Positions 10,373 to 18,343 of a stretch of DNA of 64,000 nucleotides are shown one piece after another (position 1 is the stretch's first letter; every line of letters begins with the position of its first letter). Below the pieces are notes generated by a model. That model saw nothing but the letters and a program-made list of their open reading frames with translations. It had not been told where the DNA came from and ran no database searches. This DNA comes from an uncultured Oscillospiraceae bacterium (lineage in GTDB: Bacteria; Bacillota; Clostridia; Oscillospirales; Oscillospiraceae), in NCBI GenBank assembly GCA_944385415.1, contig CALWXC010000006.1:58437-122436 (forward strand). The letters are read 5' to 3'. A program made the translations under genes and the position numbers.

Positions 10373-10612
10373 TTGCTGTTTATGACACGTTCTGGATTTA
10401 GAAAAAAATCAACCTATGCACGTTTTGTGCTAATAATAGTCTGATTATTATCTGGTAATCTCTTAAATAAGCTTTATAATTGAGATAGACAATATAAATA
10501 AAAATAAACAATTATCAACCTTAAAATATGTGCAATATATATAATTTTGTCCAAATTTATGGAAAAATCCCGGTAAGAAAGCAAAAGACATCATTTGGAA
10601 AGGAGTAAAAGA
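10373..10612 (+). promoter_or_regulatory. AT-rich leader and probable promoter region of the sialidase operon
   Basis: This 240-base stretch is much richer in A and T than its surroundings and holds no gene. TATAAT occurs at 10475-10480 and 10540-10545. Neither has a good -35 at 17 bases, which would suit an activator-dependent promoter. Which one is used cannot be settled by reading. Confidence 0.4.
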
Positions 10613-13303
10613 ATGGGAAAGAAACTAGGGCGCATATTTTCTGTACTATTGTCTGTTGTAATCGTTCTGTCCAATCTCGGAGTGGTGGGGGCGACGGAGG
10701 GGGCCGCACCGCTCATCGAGAAGTCGGATCTTGCGATTGCATCCGGAACGGTGTATGATCTGTCGGCAGAACCGGGAGCCGGCGACCTGTACAGCCTGCG
10801 GGATGCAACCATTTATGTCGAATACCAGTCCACAAGCAGTGAGGAGTATCAATCTTTATTCAGCGTTTCCAATCCGGGAACGGCGAAAGATGATATGTAT
10901 CGGCACTTCCATCTCTATGTGACGCCCACCGGCACACTGGGGATGGAGCTGCGGAATACAGATTCGGATTTTAAATATACCATGAGTGCTGCCGGAGCAG
11001 TGACACATGGTGCGCAGAACCGAATTGCCTTCAAGGCCGACTCCCAGAGTAAGACATATAAACTGTTTGCAAATGGCCAGATGGTCGGGGAGCTGACAAA
11101 GGACGACTACCGGTTTTTCGCGGATATCCTGGGGCTTTCCAACGCATCCATTGGTGGCACCATCCGCAATGGCGAAGTGGATTACCCATTTGCCGGTACC
11201 GTGTCGAATATTCAGGTGTATTCTTCAGCGCTGAGCGATGCGGAACTGATCGAGAAAACCTATGTGGACACCAGCTTGCCGGTGATGGAAAAATCGGATG
11301 TGGAGATTACACCGGGTTCCTATGTTGATCTGTCCAACGAAGCCAATGCAGAGGTTGTGAAACACCTGCGGGAAGGAACAATTGTAATTTCGTTTACAAC
11401 CACCTCCACCGCCGGCGTTCAATCCCTGTTCAGCGTGGGTAACAGTACCTCCGGCAATAAAGACCGTCATTTCCACCTCTATCTTACGGATACCGGCGCT
11501 CTGGGCATGGAACTGAGAAACACGGATTTGAGTTTCAAATACACCATGAGCCGTCCGGCAGTGTTGGACGGACTGGACCACGGAGCGCCTGCGGTCAATA
11601 CCGTCGCGTTTAAGGCGGACGCGGACACCCATACATATAAGCTGTTTGCCAACGGCGATTTGATTGCCACACTGGAGGAAGACGATTGGAAGTTTATTTC
11701 TGATATTGCGGGCGTAGATAATATCGCGCTGGGTGCAACGATCAGAAATGGAGCAGCAGCGTATCCCTACGGCGGTACCATTCAAGATTTTGCCGTTTAT
11801 ACCGAGCCGCTGAGTGATGAAGCGCTGCTGGAGATGACCGGCGCTACGGCCCATGGCACGAAGATTTTCTATGCTGGTGACGGTACAGGGTCCAATTATT
11901 ATAGAATTCCCACGTTGCTGACGCTGGAAAGCGGCGTGGTGGTTTCCAGTATTGATACCCGCTACGGCGGCACCCATGACGCAAGAAGCAACATTGACAT
12001 TGGATTCTCGCGCAGCACCGATGGCGGCAAGACCTGGTCTGCTCCCACGCTGCCCCTCGTCTTTGATGACTATGCGCCGCAGGCCGTGGAGTGGCCCCGC
12101 GATTTGATTGGAAAGAACATCCAGATTTCCGGCAGCGCATCGTTTATTGACACAGTTCTGTTGGAGGATCGCGAGACGGGACGCTTGTTCCTGTTTTCTG
12201 ATGCGTTCACCTCCGGCAAGGGATTCAACAATGTGGTCGGCGGCACCGGTTTTAAGGAAATCGATGGCGTAAAGTATCTGAAGCTGCATAAGAGCGGCGA
12301 CCTGCCCACCGCATACAACTATAGCATCCGCGAAAACGGCGTCATCTATGATGATACGACCGGGCAGCCCACCCAATACTCGGTGGACGGCGATTACAGA
12401 ATCATGGAAAATGGCCAGTACCTGACGCAGAAACAATATAACGTACATTTTGAAGGTTTGATTCTGAAAGAAGAGCAGACGGATGTGGATGTGAAACAGT
12501 GTGTATTCTACAAAGACTCGCTCTTCCAGCTGTTGCCCACCAACTATCTTGTGTGCAAGTACAGTGATGACGAGGGATTGACCTGGTCTGATATGAAGAT
12601 TTTGGGAGATTTCCGCGATGTCAACAGTAGAATGGTCTTGTTTGGGCCCGGCGTCGGTACGCAAATTCAAAACGGTCCCTACGCGGGAAGATTGATCATT
12701 TCCTCTTACAATAGTGTGTCCGGCGACTATGGTTACCTGTATAGCGACGACCATGGAGAAACCTGGAGTTTTGTCAACACCGATCTGGGCGGAAGCGGCA
12801 CCTTTGCAGAGGCACAGATCATTGAGTTCCCCGATGGAACCCTCCAGACATATATGCGCACAGGTGTCGGAAAGATCGCATATATTACCAGTGTGGATGG
12901 CGGTATGACCTGGAGCCCCAGCGCCTATCTGCCGGATATCGAGGTGGCGTCTTATGGTACGCAGCTGTCGGTCATTCGCTATTCCCAGATGGTAGATGGC
13001 AAATCGGTGATTTTGCTTTCCACACCCACAGCTTCCGATGGCCGCCGGGGCGGAAAGATTCTGGTGGGCATGGTAACAGATACCGGCGGAACGGGATATG
13101 ACAAGTATGCGGTATCCTGGGATTACGCCTATGATGTGGATTTGCCGGCATATGGCTTCTCCTATTCCTGCATGACGGAGCTGCCGGATGGAAGCATTGG
13201 CCTACTCTATGAGAAGTATGATTCCTGGTCGCGGGATGAACTGCATCTGAAAAACATCATGCGTTATGACATCTTCACGCTGGACGAATTAATGCAGAAG
13301 TAG
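10613..13303 (+). CDS. nanH: Secreted GH33 sialidase with two N-terminal LamG/CBM-like domains
   Basis: An 896-residue exo-sialidase. A basic start and hydrophobic stretch (about 5-30, ending VVGAT) form a signal peptide. Two similar beta-sandwich repeats (about 35-215 and 220-410) each contain HFHLY...LGMELRNTD...FKYTMS and a terminal IQVYS/FAVYT-type strand, as in LamG or CBM40 modules. The catalytic propeller follows: YRIP with Arg431, and Asp-boxes S-x-D-x-G-x-x-W near residues 467, 650, 709 and 759. FAEAQ (Glu near 732), an MRT arginine and a late YSCMTE tyrosine complete it. An insertion around 540-640 including QCVFYKDS resembles NanB/NanC and intramolecular trans-sialidases, which release 2,7-anhydro-Neu5Ac. 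The start at 10613 follows GGAAAGGAG. No LPXTG anchor is seen, so it is probably released. Confidence 0.9.
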   Translation: MGKKLGRIFSVLLSVVIVLSNLGVVGATEGAAPLIEKSDLAIASGTVYDLSAEPGAGDLYSLRDATIYVEYQSTSSEEYQSLFSVSNPGTAKDDMYRHFHLYVTPTGTLGMELRNTDSDFKYTMSAAGAVTHGAQNRIAFKADSQSKTYKLFANGQMVGELTKDDYRFFADILGLSNASIGGTIRNGEVDYPFAGTVSNIQVYSSALSDAELIEKTYVDTSLPVMEKSDVEITPGSYVDLSNEANAEVVKHLREGTIVISFTTTSTAGVQSLFSVGNSTSGNKDRHFHLYLTDTGALGMELRNTDLSFKYTMSRPAVLDGLDHGAPAVNTVAFKADADTHTYKLFANGDLIATLEEDDWKFISDIAGVDNIALGATIRNGAAAYPYGGTIQDFAVYTEPLSDEALLEMTGATAHGTKIFYAGDGTGSNYYRIPTLLTLESGVVVSSIDTRYGGTHDARSNIDIGFSRSTDGGKTWSAPTLPLVFDDYAPQAVEWPRDLIGKNIQISGSASFIDTVLLEDRETGRLFLFSDAFTSGKGFNNVVGGTGFKEIDGVKYLKLHKSGDLPTAYNYSIRENGVIYDDTTGQPTQYSVDGDYRIMENGQYLTQKQYNVHFEGLILKEEQTDVDVKQCVFYKDSLFQLLPTNYLVCKYSDDEGLTWSDMKILGDFRDVNSRMVLFGPGVGTQIQNGPYAGRLIISSYNSVSGDYGYLYSDDHGETWSFVNTDLGGSGTFAEAQIIEFPDGTLQTYMRTGVGKIAYITSVDGGMTWSPSAYLPDIEVASYGTQLSVIRYSQMVDGKSVILLSTPTASDGRRGGKILVGMVTDTGGTGYDKYAVSWDYAYDVDLPAYGFSYSCMTELPDGSIGLLYEKYDSWSRDELHLKNIMRYDIFTLDELMQK

Positions 13304-13367
13304 ATGGGATCTGACAACAGTCGGTCTTGCTACCAATATCAAATTATTAAAGAAGGGGAGACATGAA

Positions 13368-14759
13368 ATGAAAAAAATGAAGAGAATCGTTTCGGCAGTC
13401 CTCGCGTGTGCCTGCGCCTTCAGCCTGTTCACAGGCTGCGGCGGCAAAGAGACCACCGCTGATCAGGGGAATCAGGGAAGCCAGACGGGTCAGACGGGCG
13501 GCAGCACGGAGACGACCGACGAGCTGAAAGGGGATATCGTCTTCTGGCACTCGTTTACCCAGGGTCCTCGTATGGAAAAGATCCAGGCGGCGGCCGATGA
13601 GTTTATGGAACTCCATCCCGGGGTGAATATCACCATTGAGACCTTCTCCTGGGCCGACTTCTATACCAAGTGGACCACGGGTCTGGCCTCCGGCAATGTG
13701 CCGGACATCAGCAGTACGGTTGCGACACAGCTGGTGGAAATGATTGACGCCGATGCTGTGATTCCTGTGGACGATCTGATTGATGAGGTGGGCCGCGACA
13801 AGTTCTATGAGAACGCGCTGCGGGAAATGACCGCCGAAGACGGCAACTGCTACGGCGTCCCCCTGTATCTGAACACCGAGGCCATGTGGTATCGGAAGGA
13901 TCTGCTGGAGAAGTATAATCTGGAAGTTCCTCAGACCTGGGAACAGATGTATGAAGCTGCAAAGATCATCACCGAGGGCGAAAACGGCACCGTTTACGGA
14001 GCTGCCATGCCCATGGGCACCAACGACATGCTGGCGACCCGCTGGCTGCACCTCTATGTCCGCAGTGCCGGTGAGACGCTGATCACCGAGGACGGCAAGG
14101 CCAATCTGACCAGCCCCACGGCCATCGATGGTATCAACTACTGGGTCAAGATCTTCAAGGAGTGCTCTCCGGCCGATGCCATCAACTACAATACGCTGGA
14201 TGAAGCAACCCTGTACTATCAGGGCAAGCTGGCCTTTGACTTCAACACCGGCTTCCATATCAGCGGTGTGGAAACCAACCGCCCCGACCTGATGGAGTAC
14301 ATCGACTGCGCTCCCATTCCCCGTGTGAATGAGGACGATCCCGTTGTCGGCGTGGAAACCAACACCACCCCGCTGGTCATCTGGAAGAACTCCGAACACC
14401 CCGAAATCTGCAAAGAGTTCATCAAGTTTATGTATGAAGAGGACCGCTATGTGGACTTCCTTCTGTCGGTTCCTGTGGGCATGATGTCCGGTATCAAGGG
14501 CGTCACGGAGAGTGAGATCTATCAGTCCAACGAGACGGTCCAGAACTTCCAGCATGCTGACGAAGTGCTGAACCAGATGCTGGAGGGCAGCACCTCCATC
14601 GGCATGGAGTACGGCCCCCGTGCAGAGGCTGGTCTGCTGACTTCTCAGAGAGTCATTGAGGAGATGTTCCAGGATATCGTTATGAATGATACGCCTGTTG
14701 AAGAGGCTGCCAAGGCGGCAGAGGACAAACTGAACGATCTGTTCAGCACCTTGGGCTAA
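13368..14759 (+). CDS. ABC transporter solute-binding lipoprotein, likely for sialic acid or 2,7-anhydro-Neu5Ac
   Basis: A 463-residue extracellular binding protein of solute-binding family 1 (CUT1 sugar type). The signal sequence ends in the lipobox FTGC, with the acylated Cys at about residue 24, followed by a Gln/Gly/Thr-rich linker. The mature part starts with the typical DIVFWHSFTQGP strand. It sits 64 bases after the sialidase, in the same direction and with an AAGGGGAG site. It should capture the sugar freed by the sialidase and deliver it to the two permeases downstream. No ATPase gene is present here, so a shared MsmK/UgpC-type ATPase encoded elsewhere would be needed. Confidence 0.88.
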   Translation: MKKMKRIVSAVLACACAFSLFTGCGGKETTADQGNQGSQTGQTGGSTETTDELKGDIVFWHSFTQGPRMEKIQAAADEFMELHPGVNITIETFSWADFYTKWTTGLASGNVPDISSTVATQLVEMIDADAVIPVDDLIDEVGRDKFYENALREMTAEDGNCYGVPLYLNTEAMWYRKDLLEKYNLEVPQTWEQMYEAAKIITEGENGTVYGAAMPMGTNDMLATRWLHLYVRSAGETLITEDGKANLTSPTAIDGINYWVKIFKECSPADAINYNTLDEATLYYQGKLAFDFNTGFHISGVETNRPDLMEYIDCAPIPRVNEDDPVVGVETNTTPLVIWKNSEHPEICKEFIKFMYEEDRYVDFLLSVPVGMMSGIKGVTESEIYQSNETVQNFQHADEVLNQMLEGSTSIGMEYGPRAEAGLLTSQRVIEEMFQDIVMNDTPVEEAAKAAEDKLNDLFSTLG

Positions 14760-14774
14760 TATTTCGGCATTTGT

Positions 14775-14806
14775 AAGTACGGCGGAACGGTTGTTCCGCC
14801 GTACTT
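14775..14806 (+). repeat. Intercistronic hairpin between binding protein and permease genes
   Basis: A 14-base perfect stem (14775-14788 with 14793-14806) and GGTT loop, without a T run. It probably protects the binding-protein mRNA end or partly reduces read-through, giving more binding protein than permease. Confidence 0.75.
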
Positions 14807-14826
14807 CAAGAAAGGAGGCGCAGCGG

Positions 14827-15714
14827 ATGAAGAGTAGACATATCAAGGCGCAAATTACAAGCTTTTGCTTTATTTTGCCTGCCTTGACTGTGCTGGCGCT
14901 ACTTCTGCTTTACCCGGTTGTAACCAGTGTTTTTTACAGCTTTACCTCGAAGCATTTGATCAAAGCGGATTATGAGTTTGTATTCTTTAAAAACTATATC
15001 GCAGTTCTGACAGACCCGGATTTCTGGACTTCCTTCCTGACCAATATCAAATGGACCATCACGTCTCTGTTTTTCCAAATTGTGGTGGGATTTCTGGCGG
15101 CCCTGGCTGTGGATCGTATCCGGAAAGGCAAGTCCTTTTTCCGAACCATTTTGATTATTCCCTGGGCATTTCCCTCCATTGTCATCGCGCTGTCCTGGAA
15201 ATGGATTTTAAATGGAGTGTCCGGTTTTCTTCCCAATATCTTGGTGAAAATGGGAATTGTAGATACGGTTCCGCAGTTTTTGAGCAGTGCCAACCTGGCG
15301 TTTCCCGTCCTGGTGATGATCAACGTCTGGTTTGGTGCGCCGCTGATTATGGTCAATGTGCTCTCCGCCCTGCAAACCGTACCCAGAGACCAATACGAAG
15401 CGGCGCAGGTGGACGGCGCTTCGCCGCTCCAATCCTTCCTCCATATCACGCTGCCCCATATCCGAATCGTCATGGGACTGCTGATTGTTCTGCGTACCAT
15501 CTGGATTTTCAACAGCTTTGACATGATCTATCTGATCACCGGCGGCGGTCCGGCCGGACTGACTCAGACGGTCCCAATCTACGCCTACAATGTCGGCTGG
15601 GGCCTGAAGATGCTGGGAAGATCTTCGGCGGTTACAGTGCTGCTGCTGATTTTCCTGCTGATGGTCTGCATGTTGTATTTCCGCATCCTCAATAAGTGGG
15701 AAAAGGAGGCGTAA
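14827..15714 (+). CDS. ABC sugar permease, MalF/UgpA type
   Basis: A 295-residue inner-membrane permease with about six hydrophobic helices. The EAA loop is visible as YEAAQVDGASPLQSFLHITLPHI at about residues 193-216, the contact site for the ATPase. It is the first of two permeases between the binding protein and the oxidoreductase. The start at 14827 follows AAAGGAGG; in-frame codons before it lie inside the hairpin region and are unlikely to be used. Confidence 0.9.
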   Translation: MKSRHIKAQITSFCFILPALTVLALLLLYPVVTSVFYSFTSKHLIKADYEFVFFKNYIAVLTDPDFWTSFLTNIKWTITSLFFQIVVGFLAALAVDRIRKGKSFFRTILIIPWAFPSIVIALSWKWILNGVSGFLPNILVKMGIVDTVPQFLSSANLAFPVLVMINVWFGAPLIMVNVLSALQTVPRDQYEAAQVDGASPLQSFLHITLPHIRIVMGLLIVLRTIWIFNSFDMIYLITGGGPAGLTQTVPIYAYNVGWGLKMLGRSSAVTVLLLIFLLMVCMLYFRILNKWEKEA

Positions 15715-15716
15715 GA

Positions 15717-16562
15717 ATGGGCAAAAAGAAGCTTTTGCGAAGAGGCTGGTTTGGTACCACCATCAGTTATATCTATCTTACGCTGTTGGCCATTATCGCG
15801 GCGTTCCCGCTGGTGTGGATTCTCCTGTCATCCGTCAAGAGCAAGGCGGAGCTGGCAGGCGATCCGACGGTGTTTTTCCCCAAACATATCACCTTTGAGA
15901 ATTTCAGAATTGTCTTTGAACAGCTGAACTTCGGCAGAAATGTGGGCAACAGCGTGCTGGTGGCGCTCAGCACCACACTGGTGGCCATTGCCATTTCAGC
16001 ACTGGGCGCTTACGGCATCGTGCGATTCTTCCCCAAATTCGGGCGGAAGCTGACACGGGTGCTGATCACGACCTATATGTTCCCGCCGATTCTGCTGGCG
16101 GTGCCCTATTCCATCATTATGGGCAAATTCGGTTTGATGAATAACCGCATTGGATTGGTGATCGTCTATATGTCTTTCTCCGTGCCCTATGCCATCTGGC
16201 TGTTGGTGGGATTTTTCCAGACAGTACCCATCGGTATCGAAGAGGCGGCAAGAATTGACGGCGCCAACAAGCTCCAGGTGTTTTATCAGGTGGTACTGCC
16301 GATTGTGGCGCCCGGTATCGTGGCGGTAGCCATTTACACCTTTATCAATGCATGGAATGAGTTCCTCTATTCTCTGATTTTGATCAACAGCAGCGAAAAA
16401 GCCACCGTGGCGGTGGCACTGAAATCCCTGGAGGGCCAGGAGGTTTTGGACTGGGGCGTCATGATGGCGGCTTCGGCGGTGGTTGTGATTCCCTCCGTGA
16501 TCTTTTTCATGCTGATTCAGAAGAAAATTGCCGGTGGATTGGCAGCCGGCGCGGTAAAATGA
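15717..16562 (+). CDS. ABC sugar permease, MalG/UgpE type
   Basis: A 281-residue permease with six hydrophobic segments and an EAA loop (EEAARIDGANKLQVFYQVVLPIVAPG). It begins two bases after the first permease, with AAAAGGAGG inside that gene's end, so the two are translationally coupled. It forms the heterodimeric channel of the same importer. Confidence 0.9.
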   Translation: MGKKKLLRRGWFGTTISYIYLTLLAIIAAFPLVWILLSSVKSKAELAGDPTVFFPKHITFENFRIVFEQLNFGRNVGNSVLVALSTTLVAIAISALGAYGIVRFFPKFGRKLTRVLITTYMFPPILLAVPYSIIMGKFGLMNNRIGLVIVYMSFSVPYAIWLLVGFFQTVPIGIEEAARIDGANKLQVFYQVVLPIVAPGIVAVAIYTFINAWNEFLYSLILINSSEKATVAVALKSLEGQEVLDWGVMMAASAVVVIPSVIFFMLIQKKIAGGLAAGAVK

Positions 16563-16583
16563 GTGAAAAAAGGAGATACGATC

Positions 16584-17693
16584 ATGAAAACCATAGGATA
16601 TGCAATCGTAGGTACAGGATATTTTGGAGCGGAGCTGGGACGCATTATTCAGAAGATGGACGGTGCAAAACTGATTGCCATACTGGACCCGGAAAATGCC
16701 CAGACGGTTGCCCAGGAGCTGGGATGTGATGTGGAGACCGATCTGGATACGCTTTGCGGCCGGGAGGACGTGGATGTGGTGATTGTGGCAACGCCCAACT
16801 ATCTCCATAAGGAACCGGTGATTTGTGCGGCCAAGCATCATAAAAATGTGTTCTGCGAAAAGCCCATCGCCCTTTCCTACCACGATTGCGACGAGATGGT
16901 CAAGGCCACGGTGGAAAACGGCGTGACCTTCATGGCCGGCCATGTGATGAACTTCTTCAACGGCGTTCGTCTGGCCAAGCAAATGATCAATGAGGGCCGA
17001 ATTGGCAAGGTGCTCTATTGCCATTCTGCCCGTAACGGCTGGGAACAGCAACAGGAGTCTGTCAGCTGGAAGAAAATCCGCGCCAAATCCGGCGGCCATC
17101 TGTACCACCACATTCATGAGCTGGACTGCATCCAGTTTATCATGGGACCAGCCACAGAGGCCACCATGGTGGGCGGCAATGTGGCCCACAAGGGCGAGCA
17201 CTTTGGCGACGAGGACGATATGCTGTTTATTACGCTGGAATTTGGAAACGGTACTTACGCTGTGCTGGAGTATGGCTCGGCCTTCCGGTGGAGTGAGCAC
17301 TATCTGTTGATTCAGGGCACCAAGGGCGCCATCCGGCTGGATATGAAGGACACAGGCGTCACTCTGCGGACGGAAGAAGGGGAGGAACACTTCCTGCTCC
17401 ACCGGACCAAGGAAGAAGACGACGACCGCACTCTGACCTATAATACTAAAATGGAAATGGATGGCGCTGTGCTGTATGGCAAGCCCGGCAAAAAGCCGCC
17501 CCTGTGGCTCCATGGTATTATGGAAATGGAAATGGCGTACCTCAATAGCATCATGCATGGTGCTGAGGTGACAGAGGAATTCAAGCCGCTGCTGAACGGC
17601 AGCGCAGCCAGAGCCTCTATTGCGACGGCTGACGCCTGTACGCTGTCGCTCAAGGAGAACCGCAAAGTGGCCGTATCGGAGATCACCCAATAA
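16584..17693 (+). CDS. Gfo/Idh/MocA-family oxidoreductase, likely 2,7-anhydro-Neu5Ac oxidoreductase (NanOx-like)
   Basis: A 369-residue NAD(P)-dependent enzyme. The Rossmann motif IVGTGYFGAELG is at residues 8-19, the family lysine is Lys93 in FCEKP, and a LYHHIHELD stretch gives His175 and His176. From memory, Lys93, His175 and His176 are the residues reported as essential in Ruminococcus gnavus NanOx, which turns 2,7-anhydro-Neu5Ac into Neu5Ac. The position directly behind the importer and sialidase fits. The start at 16584 follows AAAAAAGGAG. NanA/NanE/NanK-type catabolic genes are not in this window. Confidence 0.85.
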   Translation: MKTIGYAIVGTGYFGAELGRIIQKMDGAKLIAILDPENAQTVAQELGCDVETDLDTLCGREDVDVVIVATPNYLHKEPVICAAKHHKNVFCEKPIALSYHDCDEMVKATVENGVTFMAGHVMNFFNGVRLAKQMINEGRIGKVLYCHSARNGWEQQQESVSWKKIRAKSGGHLYHHIHELDCIQFIMGPATEATMVGGNVAHKGEHFGDEDDMLFITLEFGNGTYAVLEYGSAFRWSEHYLLIQGTKGAIRLDMKDTGVTLRTEEGEEHFLLHRTKEEDDDRTLTYNTKMEMDGAVLYGKPGKKPPLWLHGIMEMEMAYLNSIMHGAEVTEEFKPLLNGSAARASIATADACTLSLKENRKVAVSEITQ

Positions 17694-18282
17694 TTTGCAG
17701 CCAAATGGGACTGCCTGGTACAGTATTGATTCGGAAACGAGAGAAGAAGAGGAACAACCGCCCACGGATGCTGTTGCATAAACTAGATACTCTAAACCAG
17801 CAAGACCCTTTGACAACCGGCAAGTCCTTTGGCACCATAGGAGTGCTCCGCATTGGAGCCGTGGGGATTGAGCCCCGCTTGACAACTGTCAGGCGGGGCT
17901 CAAACTATGCATGGGTTCCAGCCAGCAGGGAGGAGGTGTGCCCCTCGCCAGAAGTGGTGTGCAAAAAGGCAGTCATCCATCCTACGCTTTGAGGAGATGG
18001 TGGCTTTGCTGTATTGCTGTCAAATGTGCGCCATCTGGGGAGGAATAGGGAGTTTGCTCCATGTACAGGGCGGGGTGCTTTGTGGGGCATAGTCGGGATG
18101 CTGTTTCAAGACAATGGAGCAGTCGTACGTCCAGTGACAAGAGTGCACGGTAAAAGGGGGCAGACGAGGGGTGGTGGAAAGGACACCGTAAGCGGTGCAG
18201 ATATGCGATAAGTGGGCTGCCTTGCATAGAAACTGAGTAACCTTTTTTGTATGCGGCGTTCAAAACTGCTATACAATAACAG
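17694..18282. other. Region without recognisable gene after the sialic-acid operon
   Basis: About 590 bases separate the operon from the converging chemoreceptor gene. It holds one strong hairpin (GAGCCCCGC 17870-17878 with GCGGGGCTC 17893-17901, extended inside by TGAC/GTCA) but no reading frame resembling a protein I know. Short frames here have no ribosome sites. It may be a decayed gene or mobile-element remnant. Confidence 0.5.
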
Positions 18283-18320
18283 CAGGCGCGTTGCAATTCC
18301 CATTGCAACGCGCCTGTTTT
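18283..18320. terminator. Terminator between the nan locus and the chemoreceptor gene
   Basis: A 15-base perfect stem (18283-18297 with 18302-18316), TCCC loop. TTTT follows on the plus strand. On the minus strand it lies 24 bases after the chemoreceptor stop, so it can serve that gene too, though the T run there is weak. Confidence 0.7.
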
Positions 18321-18343
18321 CTGTGTTCGGTCTGGTTGGATTC

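Noticed and set aside
17870..17901. Riboswitch or group II intron fragment near the hairpin
   Set aside because: Only one hairpin is clear; I could match no conserved core of a known riboswitch or intron domain by eye.
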